Positions 13,454 to 25,475 of a stretch of DNA of 64,000 bases are shown one piece after another. The stretch comes from Acridotheres tristis (Eukaryota > Chordata > Aves > Passeriformes > Sturnidae). The position numbers and the translations under genes are program-made. Location of the stretch: NCBI GenBank assembly GCA_037013685.1, contig CM072886.1, positions 72,257,859 to 72,321,858 on the forward strand. Direction: 5' to 3'. The notes beneath the pieces are model-generated. The model did no database searches. It was not told where the DNA came from and saw only the letters and a list, made by a program, of their open reading frames with translations. The stretch's first letter is position 1. Each line of letters begins with the position of its first letter.

Positions 13454-13540
13454 GTAACTAGGCCATTCATCACCAGGTTGTAATATTCTCCCCCTTTTTA
13501 ATACAAGATTTTGTCCATTAATCTTTAACAATTAAAATAA

Positions 13541-13590
13541 TGTCAAAGGTCCCTTCCAACTCTAACTCATGATATCCTGTGATTCTGTGA
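13541..13590 (+). mobile_element. CR1 3' tail scrap
   Basis: About 50 bp match the very end of CR1: the 'ggtcccttccaactctaac' block followed by 'gatatcctgtgattctgtg'. Upstream sequence back to the A/C tract is not clearly CR1, so this is a remnant or heavily truncated copy. Confidence 0.7.
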
Positions 13591-15118
13591 AATACGCTTA
13601 GTATATGACAGATCCCTTCTAATTTAATTACTGTATGTAACATTTTGAAATATGACTGAGTTGCTTATGAACCATTTGAATCATGGCCTCTACTTTTAAG
13701 ACTTTGGCAAATTTCATCCTTTTATATAAACTCCTTTCTGAAATGAAGGACAAAATGCCTGCATTCTTTCACAAAAAAAAAATTCACTAGCATCACAAAG
13801 GACAGCATGATCATCTTCTACTAGCAAAGGAGAAGAGAATTGGAAATCAATGGACCAAAACAAATCCATAGAGAAATAAGCCTAAATGAGGGATAAAATA
13901 ATGACAAGAGGCAAATCCTTAATCTATTTTGGTTCCTTCAAAGACTGATGAAAAGAAAAAATAAAATATTTTGGATAACTGAAGTGTAAAGGAAAACTGT
14001 ACCTCTCTGACTACTACTCTCACCATCTTCTGCATCATCAGCATCTTATCTGGCAACATTGATTGGGTTATGAAGTGAGCAGACCCAGCCATAGATGGGA
14101 ATACAGCTTGTATTGTCACCTTCAGTGGTAGATTCTAGCTGGATGTAATACTTCCACTTTGCTGCCTTTTTTTCTAATTTCCTTTGTATTCTTTCTTATT
14201 ACAACCTAGTTTGATAAGCAGTTCTCAAAATGTGCACAAAATTCTCGAACACATATGTCCATTAATTGAGTGAGAATTTTTTCAGTAACTGTCACACTAA
14301 TTGTTTAACCCACCCCTCCTCCTTATACTTAGTCAGCTCACCACACTGCTTTATATAACAAAGACAGAAATTGTAACATCTTGATTATGACAGAATTAAA
14401 CGGACTGCTCAACAGGAAAACTATGTCTTATCTGGGGCATTGGAGGTGTTAGGCATCATTATATTATTATCTTATGCACAGTGGCAGAAAGGTAAGTACT
14501 CACCATTGTTGTTAATCATGAGCATCAGTAAAACAAACCCTCTAAGTTTAGTAGGCAGTAGCTGACAGGAAATCTCACACCTTCTTGGGAAAGGAGGACA
14601 AATACTTGAGGGTTTTTTCATCGTATATTTTCTCACATAATATATGAATTTTATACTATCCAATGTCTGATTGGATCTTTTGGTTCAAGATATTAGAGCA
14701 TGCAAGATATTAGAAATATTAGAGAAGAAGAAAGGCAAAGAGAACTACTAATTAAAATCCAATATGCAAAAAGCAGAGCAAAACAAAGAAACTCATGAAA
14801 ACTTTGTACCCATATCTGAGAGCTTTCTGTAGTGAATTGGCATAGAGAAAAACTAGTCTAAATGAAATCACAAGATGATTAATTGATTTCTAATGATGCT
14901 ATTGACCAGCAGTGAGTGAATTACACATCAGGATTAGTCATGCAAGAGCTAAACCATCATGTTAGCCACTTAGAAAGCTCAAGAAACAGCCAAAAGTATA
15001 ACCCCTTTCCTCATTCACAGAGAGAGTTATGGCCACAGGTCCTCCAGTGACCAGATGTGTTACCAGCTGACCCCTCATCCACAAGTGCAGGTACCCTGAC
15101 TGCATATTTCTGAGGGAG
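13591..15118. other. Unique noncoding DNA
   Basis: Nothing recognisable is seen. It is AT-rich with short open frames only. Confidence 0.5.
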
Positions 15119-15331
15119 ATGTACATGCTTCAGCCTCATGTGCAAGCCTGCCATTTCCTGCAATGCACTAACTCTCATACTGGTGAGAAAGCATTTCCCA
15201 AGTGTTTGAATCTCCCTTCACCATTTGTTGTCAGGTCTTCCTTACTGAGATACAGAAAGACCATCACACCATCTCTCGCTCACCTTACCACCCCATCCCC
15301 ATTTCAATCTAGTGCAAACCAACATTTTAGC
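15119..15331 (+). pseudogene. Possible relic of a C2H2 zinc-finger gene
   Basis: The 71-codon frame contains His-Thr-Gly-Glu-Lys at codons 20-24 (from 15176), the linker that joins C2H2 zinc fingers, followed by Ala-Phe-Pro-Lys-Cys. From Cys29 the spacing matches the finger pattern C-x2-C-x3-F-x5-L-x2-H-x3-H: Cys29, Leu32 in place of the second Cys, Phe36, Leu42, Tyr45 in place of the first His, and Ile49 in place of the second His. So three of four zinc ligands are lost. The residues before the linker (Cys16-x3-His20) also fit the end of a previous finger with its first His changed. No further fingers are seen downstream, and upstream the frame breaks down. It could be a decayed fragment of a zinc-finger gene or a chance match of about 30 residues. 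Confidence 0.35.
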
Positions 15332-18300
15332 TAGGGAACATGCAAGTAGAATTGCGTGTTTTTAAAGGTTTTTTTTTAATTCATTTTCTTGCACCAGAGA
15401 TAAAAATTAAGGATGAAAAAGATTTTTTAGTCACCTATAAAAAGTCTTGGAAATACCTCTCCATATTTCTAAACCTATTTCAAGAGCAAGTAGGTTAGGA
15501 TAAATAATTGTGCTAAGTTCATCTTGGCTGGCAGCTAAAATGCACCCTGAGTCATACTCTCTTCCCTCTTCTGTCAGATGAGGAGAAATGAGAAGGAAGA
15601 GGAGAAGGTTTGTGCATTGAAAAAAACATCAGGGAAAGCTAAAGCTGTTCATGCAAGGAAAGTGAAAAGATGTCCAGGCACCTCCTGGGAAGTAGGGCCT
15701 CAACATGTGTAATCAACCATTGCTTGGGAAGACAAATGCCATTAACACTAATGTCCCCCTTTACTCCTCTTTTCCTTGATTTTTGTTGTTCAGTGGTATA
15801 TCAGATGGTATGGAAGAGGCCTTTGGTCAGTTTGGGCCAGCTGTTCTGCTTCCTCACAGCTGTCTTGTCACCTCACCCACACTGGCTCACCCACCTCCTA
15901 CTCTGCAGTGGTAGGGGGAACAGGGAGAAGGCCATGATGCTGTTCAGCAATAGCCAAAATTCTAACTGGTGTGTGAGCAACAGTGTTTTAGCCACAAATG
16001 CAAATCAAGCACCACATGGGCTTTTATGAAGAAAGTTACCCCCATTCCAGCCTGACCCAATACAGCAACTGAGCATGGATTTTTTTCTGATTTATTGGTA
16101 AATAAATCATGTTCACAGTAAATTGCAAGAATTTTTAGTACTGAAAAGGAAAAAGAATCAATTATACTCTACTGAAATATTATTTACTTCCATTCATTTG
16201 GTGAAAATTATATGTACCAAAGAAACACCTGGCTCAAAAATAACCCCACCAGCCAACCAACCAACCAACCAAAAAAACCAAGTTTAGCATTGATCTATAG
16301 TATAACTGCACTGCATAAAACCAGTATTGATCATGTGGGAATGATCAAGCCAGGCCTGATGGGAGGAATTCTACTAAAAGCAGAGAAAGCCCTATTTTTA
16401 TAAAAAGTGAAGTGAAAACCAAAGAACTTCAGGGATGCTTGGAAAGCAGGAAGACTTTCAAACTGCTTTCCATCCAACCAAAATTAGTATCAGAGAGTGG
16501 AACAATAAAATTATATATAGTAATTATGCCATGAGCAAAACTGCAGAGTAGAATGGAAGAGATGGAGTTTCTTTCACATTTTCCTGGATACAAGCTTGTT
16601 GAGGTCAGTTTGTAGATTTGACCCTGCCTAATGTTAGAAAAAGATGGCCTGTCTTTTAAATTCTTTCTATCACTGATAGGGCATGTGGTCATAGCAAATT
16701 AAAAAAAAATATATAACAGCTAGTTATCTCATTTTGTATTGAGACACCAGTAGAAAAGCAGAGAAGGAAGCTGAAGACGCAACAGATATTTCTAGTATCA
16801 ATGGCAATGAAAAGAACTCAAGAGAATAACTTGAAAAATAGTCACATAGGTGAAAAATAGAACGAAATGCAAAGTGTAGTAAAATATTCTTTATATTTTG
16901 TAGTCTCTAAAAGCAGAGGCAGAAAAAAGGTGACTTCCACAAATCAGCAGCATCACTGCCTCCCTCTGTATTTGTTTTTAATGGTTTTCAATATAGAGGT
17001 GCTAAAACGTCTATTCTTTTTTACAAAGCTGTTATTCAAATGCAAAACCATTACACCAATAAAGAGTAGACCAAAAAAAGGAACTCCATATTATAAAAAT
17101 ACAGTTTCATACAATAACTTATTAACAAGGTAAAATAACTTTTTTTGGATGCAAACATTCATGTAAGAACCAAAACAAGAAGTAGAGATAAGAAGGAAGC
17201 TGTATCTAGATAACAAAATTCCATGACTATGAGGCATAAAATTATTTTAGTAGGGGAAGAATACATCATCAGAAAACTAATGAGGCATTTGTGTGTCTGC
17301 CAGAAAGAGGATGCTGCACTCAACTGGACAAGGTTTAATAAAGATGGAATGTGAGCCAAGGAATCAGGAGTCAATACCAGATGATCAGAAAAAAGAGAAT
17401 GAAACAGGGAACAATGAAAACAATTGACAGTAACAAGTATGTTGATAAACACATGTGACAAAGGACAAAGAAGGACAATGTGTGTCGGTTATGGCATTAA
17501 AAATTACAAGCTTCTGTGAAACCACTTCTGTGATTGTAGAAGCTTAATCAAGATCAGACCCTAACCTAGAACAAGTATGCTCAGATTTGAAAATGTCAAG
17601 ACATTTCATCATAAAATAAAATTTACTTGGATTCTCTCATCACAGAAGCAAGTACTTAAGAAGAATTAAATTGCTAATTTCCAAAAATTGATAAAAATAT
17701 ATTAATTGCATTATCTTTCTCTAAATAATATGTGGATCAGGGCACATTGATGACAAATGAAGAACTGCTATTTTAAATCTGCACAGAAGAACAATCTTCT
17801 TTGGTCAAAGCCAAAGGTTAATTTCTGCATTGTCTGTAACCTGCTTTCTTTAGGTGAATGATCACAGATCCTACAAGGTCTTTCTCCCTCCTGATTAAAT
17901 CCAGGTTAAAGGGTTTTAACAGGCTGACTTTCCAGACCAAAGAACAATGAAAATTAATAATTCCTAAAAGGTAATTTACTGTGGGTTGTTGTAATAAAAC
18001 AGCCTACTTGTAAACTATTGCAACTGCAAAACTCACATGTATCAGTTCCATATATTTTTTCTTTTCATTTTTGATTTCTGGGTTTTTACTTAAAAATCAG
18101 GAGCATAAAATAGGAAACCTGGAAAAATACTATTGATATTACATCTCTTATTTCTTTTCCATCTAAAAACAGATACCATCTTTTATTTTGGTGAAATAAA
18201 GGAATTTTCCCACTTTAAAGTCTCTAGAGAAAAGCAAAAATAAAGCACTCTGTCCAGTGTACCACTAGGGACAGACAAAATATCTGCTGGTAGAACTTCT

Positions 18301-19439
18301 CTTCCTTGCAGCTAAAAAGTGCTTGTTCTCCTGAAACAAAAGTTTAAAAGCCTTGTAAAAAACCTCTTAACATCAAGGTAGATAAAAAACTGTATTGAAG
18401 AAGCTTATATTCTCAGATGATTTTAAACCCATATCAGTGACAGTCCAGAAGCAAGATCAACTAAACAGAAAACTCTTCTATTATGAATTTATTTGATATG
18501 TTTATTCAGTTTTTGTAGAATCTAGAACATTCTCTGAGATCTGATATTTTTTTTTCATTTGCATTTTAACTGTAGTTTCTTGACAATTGAAATCATAGGT
18601 GTATATGACGTCCAGATGGCAGGATTTTTATAATAAAGTGCAGTTCTTTCTTGATACTCCAGCATGATTAAAGCAAAATTTAAGTGACAATGTAAATGAA
18701 AATTAATAGAATGTATAAATTTGTTATTTTGTATATTTTTAATGTTTACCTATGGAATACATTGAATACAATATATTGCAATTATTTATAATTATAATAT
18801 ATTATAATATTTATATTTCTCTGTCTTCTAGAATTTATTTTATTTTTCTTGTCTCCTAAAAAGACGAGCAGCATTTCTTACACTTGCACAGTTGTATTAG
18901 AGAAACTAATAGCTTTCCTGAAGAAAGGGAATGAAAGAGAAAAGTGTCAACAAAAAAACCCCAAATAGACAAAATCCAAAATTTTGTCTTTCTTCCTGAT
19001 GAGCCCTAAAAACCACCTTTCTTCATTTTTATCAATGACCCTTTATGTCCATGTTTATATTTCTTTCTGCTTCTCCTTTCTCTGTAGCAGATAAGTATCA
19101 TACTAATATACTAATACAGTACTAGTTTTGTGCTGTAGTGGGATGCAAAAAAGACACCGAGTGATGAAACTTTTGTTTCATACGTCAGGTTTTTTGCCTC
19201 AAAATTCATTTGTGGCCTAAGATTTTGCCCATCTCATACTCAAAATACCCAGCTTTTGGGCTGAACGTTGGTCCTACATGAGACCATTTGGCAGTCACAA
19301 GTTAAATGTCATTGTTCAGAAAATCCCTGAACTAGTCCCAGGGATAATACAAACCTCTTATCTCTGGATGCCTGCTTTTTCTATGTGCAATTCCCCCTTT
19401 ACTTCCTCATACAGTCTGGGCCTAGAAATTTGCCTTCTC
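15332..19439. other. Unique noncoding DNA
   Basis: No gene or transposon is recognised. A short CCAA repeat lies at 16253-16272. Open frames of up to 119 codons (15670-16029 +) show no known motif. Confidence 0.5.
16253..16272. repeat. (CCAA)n microsatellite, about 5 copies
   Basis: Five near-perfect CCAA units followed by an A run. Confidence 0.8.
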
Positions 19440-19448
19440 TACCCGCAC

Positions 19449-19481
19449 TACTAACTAACTACTACTACACTACTAACTAAC
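19449..19481. repeat. ACTA/CTA-rich short repeat
   Basis: Irregular repeats of ACTA, CTA and ACTAACTA just upstream of the open frame at 19500. Confidence 0.6.
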
Positions 19482-19499
19482 CACTTTACCTTATTTGCT

Positions 19500-19763
19500 A
19501 TGGGAAGGGCATATCCCACTGTGATTTTATATGAGAAATACTTTGGGAGTACATGGATCCAACTTTTTCATAAGGATCTAGCAAGTGGAGTGCTTCAAGC
19601 TGAAGAAGTCGTTGCTTCCATTTCAAGAGTGATGGAAGGAATCCTAAAACAACAGTACCTAGTGAAGCGAGATTACATTAGGTGTCCTTGGCAGGAATAC
19701 AGGCACGAATTTAAACTTAATGATACCAAAATAACAATAAGCAGAAGGAATATTCCTTTGTGA
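19500..19763 (+). other. 87-residue protein-like open frame
   Basis: I do not recognise it. Unlike most frames here, the translation is balanced in composition, with acidic and basic residues and few low-complexity runs. Its middle part (about residues 25-60) could form amphipathic helices and includes Glu-Glu-Val-Val-Ala-Ser-Ile. The frame is closed by a stop at 19452 upstream and by TGA right after 19763. It has no splice acceptor or donor that I would trust. It could be a decayed exon, a retrocopy fragment or chance. Confidence 0.15.
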
Positions 19764-22700
19764 ATCATGAAGGGCAGAGAACTCGCTGCAAAACTAAGAC
19801 ACCTTGGTTTCTGATTTCCATTCTCTTGGCATTATTCAGAATTCTGTGAGATAGTAATGGACTGAAAATAGAAGGAAGGGATAGAAAACTTTCTCCTTAC
19901 ATTTAACTTTGTTGAGTGGCAGAAAAGAGCAGTCTCTCCATCATGATGCCTGCTGGAAATAAGTGTTTTCACACTCTGCCTCCAGGTCTCTCCAGGTAAT
20001 AATATAGTATTTTCCAATGAAAGCCTTTCTGAATGAATGATTTTTCTTTATAACTTCAAGTTTGGAGAAGTAAGTTCAAGATTTTGGAGATTCTAAATCT
20101 TAAGCTTCCTGGGAAAACTGTTCATAACTAGGGTGTCCAGAAAAGAAAATAGTGGATAATTGTGAACCTGTAACAAAGCTTCTGTGAAAAACAAACTACT
20201 CATAAGCTTAGTGTCTATTTATGATGCACTGTATTTAATTAATCTAAACGTCTCTGTATAAATTTAATTACAATCTGATGATTAACTTTATTGGCACAAT
20301 ATGATATTGTCACTCTAAAGACATTTTCTGGAGGAGAAAGTGACTTGCAAATGAGTACAATCCATTTGTAACGCTTGAAATACTTTCACATACAGAATTT
20401 AAAAGCACACAAAGGTCTGTACTTTCATTTGTAATGATAATATTGTCATGTTTTCCGAGAAAGATGCATCCTGTAATCTAGAGGAGTTGTGCAGGTAAAT
20501 GATGGCATATAGATCTTAATGGTTTTTTAAAGCTTCCCAATATTATTGCTAATAGTTGCAGCACATTTTATTAGCATATATGTTTTCATACTCAATGAGT
20601 CATAATTATTGGTAAAAATAAGAGGAGAGGTAAGGAGGTGGTCATTTTTTATACAATTTATGATTCTCAAAAATTAATTGAATGGATAATCAAGTTAAAT
20701 ATGCAGTAAAGAACAGAAATTGGTGCCAATACATTTCCAATTTTCTTTTGCTTTTTTTTTGCATTTTTTTCTTCAATATTTCATTAATTTTGTATTTTTT
20801 TTCTTTTTTTGTTCCATGACTTTGTATGCTAACATTTGACTTTAAAAGGTAACACTGAACTGAATTAAAACTGAATGCTGTCAACAAATTGTCTTTGTCA
20901 AGTAGTTGTCTGAACGACTATGTAAAAATCTCAACTACCTCTTTGATGAGTACTGCATGTAAATAATTCAACATAGCCCTAATCCTTGAAACTATAAAGA
21001 GACATGAGAAAGAGAAAACATAGTCTGGTTCAAAAACAAGCTAAGGGCAATATGATTGCATTCCTAAAGGGATAATATGACATTGATGAACCTTAAACAT
21101 GCTAGCAAGTGGTGAAGGCTTCTGTATAATTTAGAGAGCTCTTATAGGACTGTGTTATTTTCTTTGAACTGAATAAATATGTTTCTGCTATTCTGACAGT
21201 ATATAGGTATATCAAGGACATTGAAGAATCATCGAGTATTATAAATAAAAAAAATTCAATTCAGAAGGGCGTTCTGAAATCCATCAACACAGGAAAAGTG
21301 CTAAAAGATTACTTTTTTGTTCAACATGTGCAAAATCATATTAAAAAGATACCTAGGAATTGCCTAATTGAATAATGACTAAATGCACAAGAGGAAGATG
21401 AATCAAATGTTAGTTATATTTATTTTCATGTAATTCATAGAGGTCATTCAGATCACTCCCATAGGACACACCAAATTATATGAACTCCTAGAATTTGCCT
21501 GAAGGAGGAGAGAGAAGTAACTTCTGCTAGTGTCTCTAGTGATAATAATTTCATTTTTTAGAAAAAATACTATTGTATTATCCAAGAAAAAGTTCTGATT
21601 GTATTATATTCTTAAACCACAAAAACCACGGATAAAATAAAACAGAAGACCAGCCCCAGAATACTTATTTATGTGAATCTGTTAGAGAGAAAAATGGTAA
21701 ATACAGGAATAAAATAAATACACAAATACAAAAGTTGCAGTGATTCTACTCAGATATGTCACAGAAAATTTCTTTTTGTTTTTTTGAAATTAAATGAGCT
21801 GATATTGTCGTGTAATGACCCTGCATTATGACTTTTAATTCACATTTATTATGTTACATGATAAATTCCATATTAAAAAGAAAAAAAAAATAGCTACTTT
21901 TCAGTTCAGCTTCATTTTCTGGAAAATTCTTAAATTTTCAAGGTGCATTCCAAAACAAATTAAATGAAAATATTAAATGTCAAACCTGCTAAATGTCTCT
22001 TTCACTCTAACTTTATATGATAAATTAAAAGTAACAAAAAACAGCAAAGAATGAAGATCTACTAATAGAAATGCAGCATTCAGTACAATCAAAGAACACT
22101 TTCATCAGGATGTGTTTGGTTTTAAATAGCATAAATATAAAATTTTAATTGCACCTGAAAGTCATGAACAACATATTTATTTTAGTGAAGAAAAATATAT
22201 GTTCAAATGCATAATTCACTCATTTAATTGCCTATATTTCCGTTTAGACATATATTTATTTAAAATATATCCACCGTCCCAGTGAATATATGACTGAACC
22301 TATGCTTATTGCCTTCCAGTATGATACACAGTTTTTGGTATAGTCTCCTGAGGGGACAAGAAAGATGGCTTTGATGTCAGCTTCAGTGATTCCTCAGTAT
22401 CAAAGGCAAGGAAAATTAATGATAACAGTGAAAGAAACTGCAAAAACAGTCTAAAGACCTGAATTTCACATTCTCTAAGCATATGCCTTACAGGATTGCT
22501 ACTCTGAATATCACTGTTAGTTAAAAAGTAACTTGATAGTTTACTTCTTTTATGTAGCAAGAAATATGCCCTTTTATGCTGGCTCTGTTGCTAATGGCTA
22601 GCCTTTGAGCAACTGAGAAGATATTCACAGTTTGTGATTTCCAATTTAGCTTGATGAAATTCTTAGAAGAAGAGTGCTAGGAATTAAAGATTTAGGGGGG

Positions 22701-22966
22701 AAAAATTACCTGGTAAGTTATCATCTTTTTTGAGTTGCAAACTGTTCCAGCTTTTTCCCCAAAGAATTTTTGCAACTGGATGGAGTGAATGAGTTTCAAA
22801 GTGAAAAAAAAAAAAAAATGGAGGTCCTTTCTGGTATAAGCATAAAATGGTTTTACAGGAGATATTATGAAAAAATCCCCGAAAGACCAAATTAACCACA
22901 ACCGTGAAAAAAAAAAAATCCTAACAAAAAACTCCCACCTAAATTATGTGAGCTAACTGGTAAAAA
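19764..22966. other. Unique AT-rich noncoding DNA
   Basis: Nothing recognised. Several short poly-A and poly-T runs occur, including runs of 14 A near 22804-22817 and 12 A near 22907-22918. Confidence 0.5.
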
Positions 22967-23022
22967 CAAAAATAAACAAAAAGAAAATCAAACAAACAAA
23001 ACCAAAAAACAAACAAACAAAA
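22967..23022. repeat. A/C-rich low-complexity tract
   Basis: AAAC and AAACAAAC units with rare T or G. It lies about 270 bp upstream of the CR1 copy at 23290. Confidence 0.7.
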
Positions 23023-23289
23023 ATCCAAATAAACTTGTTCGTAGAAAAGGACTAGTGAAGACAATTTCAAAAACATCAAAAGTTCTGGAAGGTTTCAATC
23101 AATATCTGTATTGCTTGGGAAAAAAAAAAAACAACAATCATGTTAGATGTTAAAATTGTAGTAGTTAATATAAGGAAAGCTACGTTCTGTGTGTTTCTAT
23201 ATCTTTTGGAGTTCTCTCATATGAATGAGAGATTTTGTCTTATGGGGAATAGCCTAGCATGTGATTCACTGTTTGGAAGTAAGCTGCCA

Positions 23290-24002
23290 TGCCTGAAAGA
23301 CGGGATGTCATCCAGGGGGACCTGGACAACCTCAATAAACCCAGAAAACCAACTAAGTCCTGGGCTACATCAAAAGCAGTGTGGTCAGCACAGGTTGAGG
23401 AATGTGATTCTGCCCCTCTGCTCTGCTCTGCTCTGGTGAGACCACCTGCACTGCTGCATCCAGCTCTGGGGCCCCCAGCAAAAGAAGAATGGGACCAAAG
23501 GTCCCATTGACTTTTTGGAGCAAGTCCAGAGAAGGCCACGAAGATGGTCAGAGTGATGTAGCACAGCTCCTACTAAAAAACAAAACAAAACAAAACAAAC
23601 CCCTGTTTGTTCATCCTGGAAATGAGGAAGCTCTGGGATGACCTAATTACTGCCTTCCAGTGCCTGATGGGAGCTTACAAGAAAGGTGGAGAGGAACTTT
23701 TTTAAAAAAGCAGGTAGTAACAGGACAAGGGGAAATGGCTTCAAAGTGAAAGAGAGTAAATTTAGATTAGATATTAGGAAGAAATTCTTTACTGTGAGGT
23801 TGGTGATTTACTGGAGGAGGTTGCTCAGAGAAGCTGTGAACACCCCATCCCTGAAGGTATTCAAGGCCAGCATGGAGCTCTGAGTATCTTGGTCTAATGA
23901 AAAGTGTCCCTGGCCAAGGTAAGGGGATTGGAAGTAGATGATCTTTATGGTACCTTCCAATCCAGGTCATTCTGTGATTCTGCATGATGCTGTGATTCTG
24001 TG
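23290..24002 (+). mobile_element. CR1 LINE fragment, ORF2 end and 3' UTR
   Basis: This is a forward CR1 copy of about 0.7 kb. In order it shows the 'atgtcatccagggggacctg' block, the 'tcctgggctacatcaaaag' block, 'ctgctctggtgagacca', 'tgccttccagtgcctgatg', 'tagattagatattaggaag', 'ccatccctgaaggtattcaa' and the 'tgtgattctgtga' tail. It has lost roughly 150 bp early on: 'ctggacaacctc' jumps directly to the 'cccagaaaaccaac' block. An A/C microsatellite (23574-23602) replaces a purine-rich stretch in the middle. Stops and indels break the reverse-transcriptase frame. Confidence 0.93.
23574..23602. repeat. (AAAAC)n microsatellite within CR1
   Basis: About five AAAAC units sit in the body of the CR1 copy, where other copies have unique purine-rich sequence. 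CR1 sequence resumes immediately after at 'gtttgttcatcctgg'. Confidence 0.85.
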
Positions 24003-24850
24003 AACTTACTTATGTAGACTGTAGTTTAGAATATATAGCGCATATAAATACAACTCCAACTAAAAGAAGAGTTTAAAAAAACACTGACATTTGAAAATTA
24101 ATCATAGTCCTTTGCTGCTTGGCTAGGTTCTTGACTTTCACAGTCAAACAAAATCTAGGTGCACTTTTCAGTCCACACTGGCATCTTATACACCTGTGAT
24201 GCAGTTCTTCTTGGTCTTTGTTTGCTTCCAGCAGAAACTATTAACAAGAGTTCATTTCAGCTGCTAGTTCTCAACAGTTGGCAGTGCTTTAATTGTTTGA
24301 CATGCAGACACACGGGATAATGGCATTTCTAATTTAATGGCTTTTTGCCTGCTCTCTGAAAGAACTCTCCAAGTCTTACTGAACACATTAGTATTAAGGC
24401 AGAATGTTTGGCATTTATCTTGCTTGATGATGAACAACAGGGCAGACCACTCCCTGGTTTTTAGGTTTTTTTTTAATAAAATCCTACAAAGTTACATTTG
24501 AAAAGAAAATGATGCAGTTGGAGAGCATTCAAAGATAAGTAAACAAAATATGAAGAAAGACTTGGAAACTGCTTTTGGAAGTCTTTGAAGTACTATTATT
24601 GTCCTGAAAAGTCTAAGAAGACAGAAGCTTTTGTAATTTCATTTAATTATAAATTCATCAAGACAGTAATGTAGAATGGTGCCTGTAATCTCTTCATTAA
24701 TTTAACTTAGAGTCCCACCCACTACAAATACTTAAAAAAAAAAAAAGTTAACAGTACTGTGACATCAAGTAGTAGACAATATTAATTCTAACCATAGAAC
24801 TGTAGACACAAGGCTGTTCTTGCATAGCAAAAATATGTCGTCAGATAGTA
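24003..24850. other. Unique noncoding DNA
   Basis: No gene or repeat recognised apart from short A runs (for example about 24734-24746). Confidence 0.5.
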
Positions 24851-25475
24851 CATAGAATGTCAGGAACACAGAATAACTCATGTTGGAAAGGACCTTCAGA
24901 GGCTGACCATTCCAATTACTCCCTTGCAAAATCATAACAAAAGTAATCTCAGAAGACAAAGAAACCAGGATTCTTGAACACTTACAAGGACAGAAGCCAC
25001 ATTATTTCTCTCAGAGCCTGTTACAGTGTTTATCCCCCTTCATGACATAGTGAAACAATGCTTCTATCCTATTTGGATTTCATGTGTTCAAGTTTGTTGT
25101 ACCTGATGTGTTCTGTCCATTCACTCTGCGCTTTCATGACTGTGCATCCTCTGGTCAGGTATTTACAGACAACAGTAAGAGTTCCTGTTCCCATTCTCTT
25201 CCTCTATTGAGCAGAAGTTTTTCCTTAGCCATTCCACTTCCATCCTGTGCTTAAACCCCAGCCATTCCAGTGGGCCTCTGCTGCACTCACTCCAATATAT
25301 CTATCTATCGTTTTTGGGTTGTGTAGCCACAACACCCCGTATTTAACCACACGACTGCCAAATAGAGGAGAAAGATTATTTCTCTGGACTTTCTGCACAT
25401 GAGCCCTTCTTAAAAAGCTCACGATGTTACTGGCCACCTATTTTGCAAGGGCACATTTCTGTTGGCAGGTGTTGG
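24851..25475 (-). mobile_element. Old, diverged CR1 LINE fragment
   Basis: The reverse complement has CR1 structure. On the + strand it opens with the inverted tail ('cacagaataactcatgttgg', 'aaaggaccttcagagg'), then 'cctgttacagtgtttatccc', then the segment near 25160-25440 that includes 'agcccttcttaaaaagctca' and 'ggccacctattttgcaaggg'. All are CR1 landmarks in correct reverse order. Similarity is patchy, so the copy is older than the one at 46.6 kb. No intact coding frame remains. Confidence 0.75.

Noticed and set aside
13178..13531. Lys/Gln/Pro-rich and Phe/Gly-rich frames
   Set aside because: They are composition artefacts of the A/C tract, which contains almost no stop codons.
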